Shown: positions 18,145 through 26,502 of the stretch, piece after piece
Layout: every line of letters starts with the position of its first letter
Numbering within the stretch: position 1 is the stretch's first letter
The notes under the pieces: generated by a model
Told to the model about the DNA's origin: nothing
The model's database searches: none
Seen by the model: only the letters and a program-made list of their open reading frames with translations
Assembly: GCF_026008495.1 (NCBI RefSeq)
Contig: NZ_BQUN01000034.1
Location: 158,258 to 222,257 of the forward strand
DNA: 64,000 bases
Direction of reading: 5' to 3'
From: Streptomyces sp. A012304
Lineage (GTDB): Bacteria > Actinomycetota > Actinomycetes > Streptomycetales > Streptomycetaceae
Program-made: the position numbers and the translations under genes

Positions 18145-18651
18145 CTGCACGCCATTTCCCTGGCCGCCCCCTACCTGGACACGCATGCGGATCAGCTCTG
18201 CTTCTCGCTGGATCCGACCGAGCGGCCGGCGCTCGCCGAACGCCAGGTGACCGTGGGCGGCCTCGACGTACGACTGCGGCTGCTCGGCGCCTCGCACCAG
18301 GTCTTCGCGGGCCCCGTGCGGGAGACCGTGGCCTGTCTGCCGGGGACCGTCAAGGGCCTGCCGGCCCGGTACACCTGGCAGCCGCCCGGCTGGACCTACG
18401 ACTTCGGCGCCCGCACGCTGCGGCTCACCCCCGAGGAGTTCAGCGCCGAGGTGGCACGGATCCTCGACCGGGTGGACGGGGACGAGGACAGCCTGTGCGG
18501 GATCTTCCCCGGTTCACCGGAGGCGCTGACGGCGGTGGTCGTCGAGGCGGCCGACGGCTCGCCCGGCGGCGGGCTGGTCTGGCGGACCTGGCACACCTAT
18601 CCGCAGAGCGGCCAGATCGTATCGACGCACACCCGGCTGGAGGCCCGATGA
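18145..18651 (+). CDS. DUF2617 family protein, possible CTG start
   Basis: A protein of about 168 residues of the DUF2617 family (DTHADQLCFSLDPTERPALAERQVTVGGLDVRLRLLGASHQV region), function unknown. Family members begin a few residues before the PYLDT segment. The only codon at that place with a ribosome-binding site (GGGGGG, 6 nt upstream) is CTG at 18145; no ATG, GTG or TTG is available there. GTG at 18097 is the nearest conventional start and would add 16 residues not typical of the family. It is the first gene of the operon with DUF4247, DUF350 and the aminopropyltransferase, and overlaps the next start as ATGA. Confidence 0.75.
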   Translation: MHAISLAAPYLDTHADQLCFSLDPTERPALAERQVTVGGLDVRLRLLGASHQVFAGPVRETVACLPGTVKGLPARYTWQPPGWTYDFGARTLRLTPEEFSAEVARILDRVDGDEDSLCGIFPGSPEALTAVVVEAADGSPGGGLVWRTWHTYPQSGQIVSTHTRLEAR

Positions 18652-19049
18652 ACAGCGCCCGACTCGTCCGCGCAGCGGTGGCGGCCGTGCTGGCCGCGGC
18701 CCTGCTCACCGCCTGCTCCTCCGGCGGCGGCGACGGGGTCCCGCGCGGCTGGATCAAGGACAAGTACACCGTCGGCGGGGCGGGCTGGGTCGACCCGGAC
18801 AGCAGCCCCACCCAGGTCGCCGACGCGATCCACGGCCACCGCAAGGCGGTCGACCGCGCGTCCGGCGGCCGCATGGAGTTCCTCCGCTACGGCGACGACA
18901 TGGTCACCGTGTCGCCGTACCGCAACGGCAGCCAGATCGAGATCGAGGACTACCGCAACGGCTACCGCCGCCACAGCCAGTACCTGAACTACTGGCCGGA
19001 CCCCAACAGCTCGAGCTTCCGCGGCGGCGGCACCGGCTCCGGCAAGTGA
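18648..19049 (+). CDS. DUF4247 lipoprotein
   Basis: A 133-residue predicted lipoprotein. The N-terminal signal ends in the lipobox LLTACSS. The rest is the DUF4247 domain with the conserved RYGDDMVTVSPY and YRRHSQYLNYWPD segments, ending in a Gly/Ser-rich tail. It would be anchored on the outer face of the membrane. The ATG overlaps the DUF2617 stop (ATGA), showing translational coupling. Its molecular role is unknown. Repeated association with DUF350 and an aminopropyltransferase suggests an envelope-linked function. Confidence 0.85.
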   Translation: MNSARLVRAAVAAVLAAALLTACSSGGGDGVPRGWIKDKYTVGGAGWVDPDSSPTQVADAIHGHRKAVDRASGGRMEFLRYGDDMVTVSPYRNGSQIEIEDYRNGYRRHSQYLNYWPDPNSSSFRGGGTGSGK

Positions 19050-19130
19050 CTCCCCCGCGCAGACACCTGACTCCCCGGCGCGGGCACGTGCCCTCCCGCC
19101 CCTGACGACGCCCTCAAGAAAGGCAACGCA

Positions 19131-19568
19131 GTGACCGAGATCTTCGAGTCGACCGGCCAGGCCCTGCTCTACGGGGTCGTGGGCCTCGCGGTGATGGCCG
19201 CCGGCTTCCTCGCCCTCGACCTCGTCACGCCCGGCAAGCTGTTCCACGTGGTGTGGACGGACCGCAACCGCGGCGCGGCCGTGCTGCTGGGCAGCCAGTC
19301 CGTCGCCGTGGGCCTGGTCATCATGGAGGCCATCCGGGCCAGCGAGTCCGAGCAGGGCCTGGGCCAGGGCCTGGTCAGCACCCTGCTGTACGGCCTGGCC
19401 GGCGTGCTGGTGATGACGGTCGTCGGCATCGTGATCGGTCTGCTCACCCCGGGCCAGATGGGCGCGATGGTCCTCGACGACCAGGACGGCCGCCCGCACC
19501 CCGGCGCCTGGGTGCAGGCCGGCATGTACCTGGGCACCGCCTTCATGGTCAGCGCGGCACTGTCCTGA
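19131..19568 (+). CDS. DUF350 membrane protein
   Basis: A 145-residue integral membrane protein with four predicted helices arranged as two DUF350 repeats (GVVGLAVMAAGFLALDLVTPGKL and LLYGLAGVLVMTVVGIVIGLLTPG). The repeated D/L-x-TPG motif after a helix is characteristic of the family. The start is GTG 19131 with AAAGG upstream. It lies 81 bp after the DUF4247 gene and 8 bp before the aminopropyltransferase gene. The family is often beside polyamine synthase-like genes but has no established function. Confidence 0.85.
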   Translation: MTEIFESTGQALLYGVVGLAVMAAGFLALDLVTPGKLFHVVWTDRNRGAAVLLGSQSVAVGLVIMEAIRASESEQGLGQGLVSTLLYGLAGVLVMTVVGIVIGLLTPGQMGAMVLDDQDGRPHPGAWVQAGMYLGTAFMVSAALS

Positions 19569-19576
19569 GCCCTGCC

Positions 19577-21175
19577 ATGAGCACCACCACCCTGGGCCGC
19601 GACAGCGCGGCCCCCTCCCGCCCCCCGGCCGTCCGGCACTCTCGGGGGGCGCGTTTCCTTCTCCTCTTCGCCGTCTTCCTCTGCGCGGCCTGCGGCCTTG
19701 TGTACGAGCTGGCGCTCACCGCGCTGGGCAGCTACCTCATCGGCAACTCGGTGCTCCAGACCTCCGTGGTCATCTCCGTGATGGTCTTCGCGATGGGCAT
19801 CGGCTCGCTCGCCGCCAAACCGCTGCGCCGGCGCGCGGTGGGCGCCTTCGCGCTGGTGGAGGGGATCCTGGCGCTGGTCGGCGGACTGTCCGTGCTGGTG
19901 CTGTACGCGGCGTTCGCCTGGCTGCGGCTGTACACCCCGGCGATGATCGTGATCACCCTGCTCGTCGGGCTGCTGATCGGGGCCGAGATCCCGCTGCTGA
20001 TGACGTTGTTGCAGCGGATCCGGCGGCAGGAGGCGGGCAGCGCGGTCGCCGACATGTTCGCCGTCGACTACATCGGGGCGCTGGTCGGCGGACTGTGCTT
20101 CCCGCTGCTGCTCCTGCCGACGTTCGGCCAGCTGAGGGGCGCGCTGGTGGTGGGCGCGGTCAACGCGTTCGCCGGGGTCGTCGTGGTGCTGTTCATCTTC
20201 CGCCGGCAGACCCGGCGGGTCGTCCGGCTCGGCCTGCTCGGCTTCGGCACGGTGGTGCTGGGGGTGCTGGGCACGGCGTACGCGCTGGCCGACGACCTGG
20301 AGGTCACCGCACGGCAGCAGCTGTACCGGGACCCGATCGTGCACGCCGAGACGACGCCGTACCAGGAGATCGTCGTCACCCGATCCACCGCCTTCACCGG
20401 CGACGCGGACATGCGGCTCTTCCTCAACGGCGACCTCCAGTTCAGCTCCGTCGACGAGTACCGCTACCACGAGTCGCTCGTCCACCCGGCGCTGTCGGGC
20501 AGCCGCGGCGATGTGCTGATCATGGGCGGCGGCGACGGGCTGGCGCTGCGCGAGGTGCTGCGCTACGACGACGTGCGGCATGTGACACTCGTCGAGCTGG
20601 ACCCGGCGATGACCCGGCTGGCGCGCGACTTCGCACCGCTGCGCCGGCTGAACGGCGGGGCGCTGGACGACCCGAGGGTCGAGGTGGTCGACGCCGACGC
20701 CTTCAACTGGCTGCGCGACGCCCGGCAGCGGTACGACGCGGTCGTCGTCGACTTCCCCGACCCGGACACGGCGGCGCTGGCCAAGCTGTACTCGGTGGAG
20801 TTCTACGGCCTGCTCGGCCAGGTGCTGACGCCGCAGAGCAGGGTGATCGTGCAGAGCGGGTCGCCGTTCTTCGCGCCGAAGACGTTCTGGTCGATCGCGG
20901 CGACGATCGAGGCGGCGGGGTACACCACGACGGAGTTCCAGGTCGACGTGCCGAGCTTCGGCAACTGGGGCTACGTGCTGGCCGCGCCCGGCGACGGTCC
21001 GGCGCCGCCGTTGCGGCTGGCGCCGGACGCGCCGCGACTGCGCTACCTGGACGACGCGGTGCTGAAGGCGGCCACGGTGTTCCCCGTCGACCGCCGTCGC
21101 GAGGACGTACGGCCGAGCACCCTGATGGACCCGGCGGTGCTGGAGTACGTCCTCAACGAGTGGCGCGACTACTGA
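19577..21175 (+). CDS. membrane-linked polyamine aminopropyltransferase-like protein
   Basis: A 532-residue two-part protein. Residues about 20-230 contain seven predicted membrane helices. Residues about 250-490 are a spermidine-synthase fold, with LNGDLQFSSVDEYRYHESLVHPAL, the decarboxylated-AdoMet-binding motif IMGGGDGLALREVLRY and VVDFPDPDTAALAKLYS. The soluble domain keeps the conserved GGGDG and DxPDP motifs, so transfer of an aminopropyl or similar group is plausible. The membrane half suggests that the product or acceptor is at the membrane. It is the last gene of the DUF2617-DUF4247-DUF350 operon and starts 8 bp after DUF350. Confidence 0.87.
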   Translation: MSTTTLGRDSAAPSRPPAVRHSRGARFLLLFAVFLCAACGLVYELALTALGSYLIGNSVLQTSVVISVMVFAMGIGSLAAKPLRRRAVGAFALVEGILALVGGLSVLVLYAAFAWLRLYTPAMIVITLLVGLLIGAEIPLLMTLLQRIRRQEAGSAVADMFAVDYIGALVGGLCFPLLLLPTFGQLRGALVVGAVNAFAGVVVVLFIFRRQTRRVVRLGLLGFGTVVLGVLGTAYALADDLEVTARQQLYRDPIVHAETTPYQEIVVTRSTAFTGDADMRLFLNGDLQFSSVDEYRYHESLVHPALSGSRGDVLIMGGGDGLALREVLRYDDVRHVTLVELDPAMTRLARDFAPLRRLNGGALDDPRVEVVDADAFNWLRDARQRYDAVVVDFPDPDTAALAKLYSVEFYGLLGQVLTPQSRVIVQSGSPFFAPKTFWSIAATIEAAGYTTTEFQVDVPSFGNWGYVLAAPGDGPAPPLRLAPDAPRLRYLDDAVLKAATVFPVDRRREDVRPSTLMDPAVLEYVLNEWRDY

Positions 21176-21181
21176 CCGCCC

Positions 21182-22996
21182 TCAGATGGTGATGGCGAGC
21201 TCCTCGTCCGTGAACGTGCCGTGCGGCGGGTTGACGTCGCTCTCGCCGCCCCTGCCGTCGCAGCCCCGGTCGGGGTTGAACATCAGGTAGGTGCCGGACG
21301 AGCAGCTGATCCACATCTCGGCGTCGCCACCGAGGACGAGACTGCCCGATAGGTTGGCGCCGCCCTGCACGATCGCGTTGTCCCGTACGACGACGTTGCC
21401 GCCGACCGTGGCTCCGGAGTTCACCCAGGCGAGGCCCTCGATCCGGGCGTTGCCGGTGACGGTCGAGTTGCCGAGGACCGCGGCGCGCGGGCCGACGTAG
21501 GCGGTGGCGGCCACGTTGGCGCGGTTGTCCACCCAGCCGCCGCCGTTGGCGTGCCAGTGCCCGCCGCCGGTCGCGGCCGGCTTCTGGTACCCGGACTCGT
21601 GACCGGAGGGGGTGGCACCGCTGATCCGGAACTCGTACGCGTAGCGGTGGTTCCTGGGGTAGCCGTCGAGGAACGCGTAGTGGTGCACCCTGCTCGGCGT
21701 ACCGGTGACGACGAGGTAGACCTCCCGCTCGCCGGGCTGGGTCTGGAAGCTGATCTGACCGTCGGAACCGCTGGAGAGGGCCCCGTAGCGCGGAACACCG
21801 TTCCTGACGGCCACGAACCCGTACGACCAGCCGGCCGAGTCCGCGGTGGTGTGCCCCTTGAGGTGCAGCTTGATCAGGGCGCCGTCGGCGGCCGGCACCA
21901 GCTTGATCTTGTTGTAGCCGTAGTCGGAGGGAGCGAGCGCGTCGGGAATCGCGTAGTGGCCCGCGGCCTTGTTGACCGCGGTCACCGGGACCCCGTTGTA
22001 GGCGTTGATGAAGCCCGCGCCGTACACGTTGGTGACGAACGGCATGAAGTGGGCGCGGTTGGAGTAGTCGTAGGTGACCTGACGCTGGGCGTACTCGGCG
22101 ATCCGCGTGTTCAGCTGTGCCTGGGTCAGGTTGTTGACGCGCCGGTAGGTCTCCAGGGGGTGCTCGGTGCTGCGGGCCTGGTTCCACAGGTCTGTGAAGG
22201 TCTTGATGCCGCCGTACTTGTCGACGAGGTACTGCACCAGCATCCAGTTGCCGTAGTGGTGGCGGCTGGAGGAGTAGGCCAGGTTCTCGGTGCGCAGGAA
22301 CCGGGTCAGGTCGCCCGCCCCGCCGTTCGGGTACACCTGCATCGCCATGAACTCGGCGCTGGTCTCCCAGAACGTGCCGGCCGACGGGGCGGTGAAGCCG
22401 ACGCCCGCGCCCCTGCCGAGGAAGGTGTAGTTCTGGAAGACGTGGCCGAGTTCATGGGCCAGGCCCCAGGAGCCGGGAGCCGCGGCGGCGGGCGCGATGT
22501 TGATGACCCCGACCCTGCCGTCGGCCGAGCCGCCGGTGGCCCAGGCGTCGAGAGCGGTGCGGTTCCAGGTCCGGGTGACGATCACGACGATCTTGTGCTG
22601 GGCCAGCAGACCGGTCTCCGGCGTGAACTTCATGGTGTTCACGTAGTAGGAGTACAGGTTCTCCAACTGGCCGAGGATGTTGTCGGGGTCGAAGCGGTAG
22701 TCGGCGGGGGCGTTCTTCGGGTCGGTGCCCGACTTCTCGCCCCACAGCAGGATGAAGTCGGCCGACTCCCGGGTGCGGTTCTGTGCCCACGGCACCTCAC
22801 CGGTCGCGGCCCAGCTGGGGGGTATGTAGACGCTCTTGGCGGCCTGCGCGGCAGCCGGTGCGGGAGCCGCGGTGGGGAGCGGCGCGGTGGGCGGGCCGGC
22901 CGACGCGGGGGCGACCGCGAGGGTCACGCCCGTCGCCGTCAGCGCCAGCAGCACTCCCGAGCGGCGTAGGCACGCCCGAATGCGTTCGATGATCAT
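21182..22996 (-). CDS. secreted DUF6055 protein with HELGH motif and beta-helix tail
   Basis: A 604-residue secreted protein. A signal peptide (residues 1-33) and Pro/Ala-rich linker precede a central domain with LAHELGHVFQNY, followed by FWETSAEFMAMQVYP. This pattern fits a zinc metallopeptidase-like fold with a HExxH helix and downstream Glu. The C-terminal 110 residues repeat short motifs (VAATAYVGPRAAVLGNSTVT, ATVGGNVVVRDNAIVQGGAN) like a left-handed beta-helix. The ATG at 22996 puts MIIERIRACLRRSG at the signal start. A CebR-like box lies 68 bp upstream, hinting at co-regulation with cellulose or cellobiose use. Peptidase activity is not proven. Confidence 0.82.
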   Translation of the reverse strand: MIIERIRACLRRSGVLLALTATGVTLAVAPASAGPPTAPLPTAAPAPAAAQAAKSVYIPPSWAATGEVPWAQNRTRESADFILLWGEKSGTDPKNAPADYRFDPDNILGQLENLYSYYVNTMKFTPETGLLAQHKIVVIVTRTWNRTALDAWATGGSADGRVGVINIAPAAAAPGSWGLAHELGHVFQNYTFLGRGAGVGFTAPSAGTFWETSAEFMAMQVYPNGGAGDLTRFLRTENLAYSSSRHHYGNWMLVQYLVDKYGGIKTFTDLWNQARSTEHPLETYRRVNNLTQAQLNTRIAEYAQRQVTYDYSNRAHFMPFVTNVYGAGFINAYNGVPVTAVNKAAGHYAIPDALAPSDYGYNKIKLVPAADGALIKLHLKGHTTADSAGWSYGFVAVRNGVPRYGALSSGSDGQISFQTQPGEREVYLVVTGTPSRVHHYAFLDGYPRNHRYAYEFRISGATPSGHESGYQKPAATGGGHWHANGGGWVDNRANVAATAYVGPRAAVLGNSTVTGNARIEGLAWVNSGATVGGNVVVRDNAIVQGGANLSGSLVLGGDAEMWISCSSGTYLMFNPDRGCDGRGGESDVNPPHGTFTDEELAITI

Positions 22997-23063
22997 GTGG
23001 GGGGTCTCCGTTCGACGATGCGCGTGCGCCCCTGAGGGCGGGCGGAGCCGCGCCATGGTGGCA

Positions 23064-23077
23064 TGGGAACGCTCCCA
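23064..23077. promoter_or_regulatory. CebR-like operator upstream of the DUF6055 gene
   Basis: TGGGAACGCTCCCA differs at one base from TGGGAGCGCTCCCA, the known Streptomyces CebR (cellobiose repressor) site, of which a perfect copy stands before the GH9 gene at 60588. It lies 68 bp before the DUF6055 start, where a repressor would block transcription. Confidence 0.65.
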
Positions 23078-23196
23078 CTACCAGGGAACCGGCATGACCG
23101 AAAGCTTCAGCCGCCCCGCCCTGGCCGGGTTCGCAGGAGGGGGGAACTCGTGCCCTGGGGGGTGCGAGGCCGGCGGTGGCCGGGAAGGAGCGGACC

Positions 23197-24294
23197 GTGC
23201 GTGAGATTCTCCCGGTGCTCGACGGGTGGTACGCGGCCGGTGAGCCGTTCGGGCTGGCCACCGTGGTCGCCGTCAGCCGCAGCGCGCCGCGCGGGCCCGG
23301 CGCGGCCATGGCGGTCGGGCCCGGCGACGAGGTGGCCGGCAGCGTGTCCGGGGGGTGTGTGGAGGGCGCGGTGTTCGAGCTGGCGCGGGAGGTCGTGGCG
23401 AGCGGTGAGGCGCGGCTGGAGACCTTCGGCTACAGCGACGGCGACGCGTTCGCGGTCGGTCTGACCTGCGGCGGCGAGATCACTCTGCTGGTGCGGCCGG
23501 TGACGCCCGGCCGCGACCCGGCGTTCGGGGCGGTGGCGCGGTCGGTGGCGGCGGGCGGGCCGGTGACCGTCGCCACCGTGACGGACGGACCGGCCACGCG
23601 CGGCGCCACTCTCGCGGTCTGGCCGGAGCGCACCTCCGGCACGCTCGGCACCGAGGGCCTGGACGCGGCGGTCACCGCCGACGCGCGCGGTGAGCTGGCC
23701 CTCGGCGCCACGGGCGTACGCCACTACGGCCCGCGCGGACAGCGGCGCGAGGACGCCGTCTCGGTCTTCCTGCACTCCTTCGCGCCGCCGCCGCGGATGC
23801 TGGTGTTCGGCGCGATCGACTACGCGGCGGCCGTGGCCCGTCTCGGGGACTTCCTCGGCTACCGGGTCACGGTGTGCGACGCGCGGCCGGTGTTCGCCAC
23901 GCCGAAGCGCTTCCCGGAGGGCGTCGAGGTGGTCGTCGAGTGGCCGCACCGCTATCTGCGCGCCACGGACACCGACGGGCGCACGGTGATCTGCGTGCTG
24001 ACCCACGACCCGAAGTTCGACGTGCCGCTGCTGGAGGTGGCCCTGCGCCGGCCGGCCGCGTACATCGGGGCGATGGGCAGCCGCCGCACCCACGACGACC
24101 GCCGTCGGCGGCTGGTCGAGGCGGGGCTGACGGAGCGTGAACTGTCCCGGCTGCGCTCCCCCGTCGGGCTCGACCTGGGGGCCCGTACGCCCGAGGAGGT
24201 GGCCGTGTCCGTGGCCGCCGAGATCGTCGCGCTGCGGTGGGGCGGCAGCGGCGCCCCGCTGACCGTGACGTCCGGGGCGATCCACGGGCGGTGA
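23197..24294 (+). CDS. XdhC/CoxI family protein
   Basis: A 365-residue XdhC-like protein. The N-terminal XdhC domain has ATVVAVSRSAPRGPGAAMAVG and SVSGGCVEGAVFE. The C-terminal NAD-binding-like domain has MLVFGAIDYAAAVARLGDFLGYRVTVCDAR and YIGAMGSRRTHDDRR. In known cases XdhC binds and sulfurates molybdenum cofactor for insertion into xanthine dehydrogenase-type enzymes. No molybdoenzyme subunit gene is adjacent here, so the client is elsewhere or the role differs. GTG 23197 is supported by GAAGGAG 6 nt upstream. Confidence 0.87.
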   Translation: MREILPVLDGWYAAGEPFGLATVVAVSRSAPRGPGAAMAVGPGDEVAGSVSGGCVEGAVFELAREVVASGEARLETFGYSDGDAFAVGLTCGGEITLLVRPVTPGRDPAFGAVARSVAAGGPVTVATVTDGPATRGATLAVWPERTSGTLGTEGLDAAVTADARGELALGATGVRHYGPRGQRREDAVSVFLHSFAPPPRMLVFGAIDYAAAVARLGDFLGYRVTVCDARPVFATPKRFPEGVEVVVEWPHRYLRATDTDGRTVICVLTHDPKFDVPLLEVALRRPAAYIGAMGSRRTHDDRRRRLVEAGLTERELSRLRSPVGLDLGARTPEEVAVSVAAEIVALRWGGSGAPLTVTSGAIHGR

Positions 24295-24307
24295 GGGCGC
24301 GGCGGGC

Positions 24308-24808
24308 TCAGCGCGGCGGCAGCCGGTGCAGGACGACGTCCGTGAGGCGGCCGTCGGCCACCGAGGCGGTCAGATAGGTGCGGTACGGCTGGCGGCGGCG
24401 GTCGGTCGGGGAACCCGGGTTGAGCAGGCGCAGCCCGCCGGGTGCGGTGGTGTCCCACGGGATGTGGCTGTGGCCGAAGACGAGGACGTCCAGGTCGGGG
24501 AAGCGGGCCGCGCAGCGCGCCTCGCGGCCCTGGGCGGGGCCGGTCTCGTGGACCACGCCGAAGCGCACCCCGCCGAGGTCGGCGCGGGCGACCTCGGGCA
24601 GCCGGGCGCGCAGCTCGGGCCCGTCGTTGTTGCCGTACACCGCGATCAGCCGGCGGCTGCGGTGCTCCAGCAGGTCGAGGGTGGCGACGTCGACCCAGTC
24701 CCCCGCGTGGATCACCACGTCGGCGTGCGGCAGCTCGTCGAGCAGCGGGGCCGGGAGGGCCTTGGCGCGCTGGGGGAGATGGGTGTCCGACGTGATCAGC
24801 AGGCGCAC
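24308..24808 (-). CDS. YfcE-type metallophosphoesterase
   Basis: A 166-residue calcineurin-like phosphoesterase of the small YfcE/MJ0936 type. Metal-binding motifs are seen in order: SDTHLP, HAGDWVD, YGNNDG, VVHET and FGHSHIP. Such enzymes cleave phosphodiesters with bound Mn or Ni; the physiological substrate is unknown. GTG 24808 places the first strand (VRLLITSDTH) at the N-terminus. A TACGCT -10-like hexamer (24815-24820) ends 6 nt before it, so the mRNA is probably leaderless. It converges with the XdhC gene. Confidence 0.88.
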   Translation of the reverse strand: MRLLITSDTHLPQRAKALPAPLLDELPHADVVIHAGDWVDVATLDLLEHRSRRLIAVYGNNDGPELRARLPEVARADLGGVRFGVVHETGPAQGREARCAARFPDLDVLVFGHSHIPWDTTAPGGLRLLNPGSPTDRRRQPYRTYLTASVADGRLTDVVLHRLPPR

Positions 24809-24814
24809 GGGACC

Positions 24815-24820
24815 AGCGTA
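24815..24820 (-). promoter_or_regulatory. -10 element of a probable leaderless promoter
   Basis: TACGCT on the minus strand, 6 nt before the GTG of the phosphoesterase gene, which has no ribosome-binding site. Confidence 0.4.
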
Positions 24821-24846
24821 CGGCGGCGCGGCCCCTGGGGCGCGGG

Positions 24847-25803
24847 TCAGCGCCGTCGCTTCAGGGGCTCCCACCAGTCGCGGTGGTCGCGGTACCAGGC
24901 GACGGTCTGCGCGAGGCCGGTGGCGAAGTCCCGGCGGGGGCGGTAGCCGAGTTCGGTGCGGGCCTTGGTCCAGTCGACGGAGTACCGCAGGTCGTGGCCC
25001 TTGCGGTCGGCGACGTGCTCGACGCGGTCCCAGCCGGCCCCGCAGGCCTCGAGGAGCAGGCCGGTCAGTTCGCGGTTGCTCAGTTCGGTGCCGCCGCCGA
25101 GGTTGTATGTCTCACCGGGGCGGCCCTGGACGCGCACCAGGTCGACGCCCCGGCAGTGGTCCTCGACGTGCAGCCAGTCGCGGACGTTGCGGCCGTCGCC
25201 GTACAGCGGCACCTTCTCGCCGTCGAGGAGGTTCGTCACAAACAGGGGGACGACCTTCTCGGGGAACTGGTGCGGGCCGTAGTTGTTGGAGCAGCGGGTG
25301 ACGCGGACGTCCAGGCCGTGGGTGCGGTGGTAGGAAAGGGCCATCAGGTCGGCGGAGGCCTTCGAGGCGGAGTACGGCGAGGTGGGGGCCAGCGGGTCGC
25401 TCTCGGTGCGGGCGCCGGTCTCGACGGAGCCGTAGACCTCGTCGGTGGAGACGTGCACGAACGGTCCGACGCCGTGCCGCAGTGCCGCGTCCAGCAGGGT
25501 CTGGGTGCCGAGCACGTTGGTGCGGACGAACACGTCCGCGCCCTCGATGGAGCGGTCCACGTGGGACTCGGCGGCGAAGTGCACCACCTGGTCGGCGCCG
25601 GCCATCAGCTTGTCGACGAGGTCCGCGTCGCAGATGTCGCCGTGGACGAACTCCAGCCGGGGGTGGCCGGCCGGCAGGTTGGTGAGCGTGCCCGCGTAGG
25701 TGAGCTTGTCGAGGACGGTGATGTCGGTGCCGCCCTCGGCGAGGAGAGCGCGGACATAGGCGGAGCCGATGAAGCCGGCCGCCCCGGTGACGAGGAGGTT
25801 CAT
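24847..25803 (-). CDS. rfbB: dTDP-glucose 4,6-dehydratase
   Basis: A 318-residue extended-SDR enzyme that converts dTDP-glucose to dTDP-4-keto-6-deoxyglucose, the entry step to deoxysugars such as L-rhamnose. Seen in order: NAD motif TGAAGFIGS, HFAAESHVDRSI, catalytic STDEVYG (Thr/Asp/Glu triad), YSASK (Tyr/Lys), and TRCSNNYGPHQFPEKVVPLF typical of RfbB/RmlB. It is slightly shorter than many homologues but complete. The other dTDP-rhamnose genes are not nearby, so it acts in a pathway encoded elsewhere, possibly supplying donors for the two glycosyltransferases. That link is speculative. Confidence 0.92.
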   Translation of the reverse strand: MNLLVTGAAGFIGSAYVRALLAEGGTDITVLDKLTYAGTLTNLPAGHPRLEFVHGDICDADLVDKLMAGADQVVHFAAESHVDRSIEGADVFVRTNVLGTQTLLDAALRHGVGPFVHVSTDEVYGSVETGARTESDPLAPTSPYSASKASADLMALSYHRTHGLDVRVTRCSNNYGPHQFPEKVVPLFVTNLLDGEKVPLYGDGRNVRDWLHVEDHCRGVDLVRVQGRPGETYNLGGGTELSNRELTGLLLEACGAGWDRVEHVADRKGHDLRYSVDWTKARTELGYRPRRDFATGLAQTVAWYRDHRDWWEPLKRRR

Positions 25804-25867
25804 GCGGGATCTGTACCTCGCCGCACCCGCCGGGGGCCAGCCGGCCCCGCCGGGTGCGCGCCGCGGG

Positions 25868-26050
25868 TCAGTCCTCGCCCCTGATGATGTGGCCCTCCGG
25901 AGCGGACCGTGGGCCCAGGACGACGCCGGGCGCGTCGACGGCGGGGATCCAGGTGCGCAGGGCGGGGCTCTGGCGGCGGAGCCGACGGGCCCTGGCCCAG
26001 CCGGTCTCGGGCCGGCGCGCGGCGGGTTTCTCCACGGTGTGCGAGGTCAC
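25868..26050 (-). CDS. small basic hypothetical protein (60 aa)
   Basis: A 60-residue, Arg-rich protein (MTSHTVEKPAARRPETGWAR start, ending HIIRGED) with a GTG start and a loosely spaced AAAGGT upstream. It lies 30 bp downstream of the DUF6479 gene on the same strand, so it may be co-transcribed. No domain is recognised. Codon usage fits coding, but the evidence is modest. Confidence 0.4.
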   Translation of the reverse strand: MTSHTVEKPAARRPETGWARARRLRRQSPALRTWIPAVDAPGVVLGPRSAPEGHIIRGED

Positions 26051-26080
26051 GACGGTTCAGCACCTTTCTGTGGGTCTCGG

Positions 26081-26452
26081 TCAGCGGGCACCGGGGCCGC
26101 CGCTGCCGAACGAGCCGCTGGAGCCGGGGTCCCACCGCGGGCGGCTCTGGTCGTCGCTGTCGCGTCCGCCGGTGGGACGCAGCTCGTGCGGGGTGAGGCG
26201 TTCGCCGTCCGCGGACTGCGGCATCTCGTTCGGCTCGCGCACCCGGTGGCTCTCGCGGACGGGTCCGGAGGCGGGCATCCGGGGCTGGTCGTCGGGCCGG
26301 GGCGGCGCGGGCTCGTTCCTGCGGACCCGGAAGCCCAGCCGGAAGGCCCAGATCAGGCCGGCGACGAGGACGACGCCGACGACGACGAACGCCACGGAGG
26401 CCAGCACGGAGCTGCCCGAGGCTGCCAGGTGGGCGGTGGCGATGGTGTCCAT
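26081..26452 (-). CDS. DUF6479-like single-pass membrane protein
   Basis: A 123-residue protein with one membrane helix near the N-terminus (SSVLASVAFVVVGVVLVAGLIWAF) and a charged, Pro/Gly-rich cytoplasmic tail including GERLTPHELRP. This layout and the RLTPHEL segment resemble DUF6479 proteins of Streptomyces, function unknown. The ATG at 26452 begins the hydrophobic segment directly; the much longer frame upstream is antisense to the phosphatase gene. It lies 50 bp downstream of the SpoIIE-type phosphatase on the same strand. Confidence 0.7.
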   Translation of the reverse strand: MDTIATAHLAASGSSVLASVAFVVVGVVLVAGLIWAFRLGFRVRRNEPAPPRPDDQPRMPASGPVRESHRVREPNEMPQSADGERLTPHELRPTGGRDSDDQSRPRWDPGSSGSFGSGGPGAR

Positions 26453-26502
26453 GGACGCCGGGTACCCCGGGCGCGCCGCGGGACACCCGGGCCGCGCCCG
26501 GC

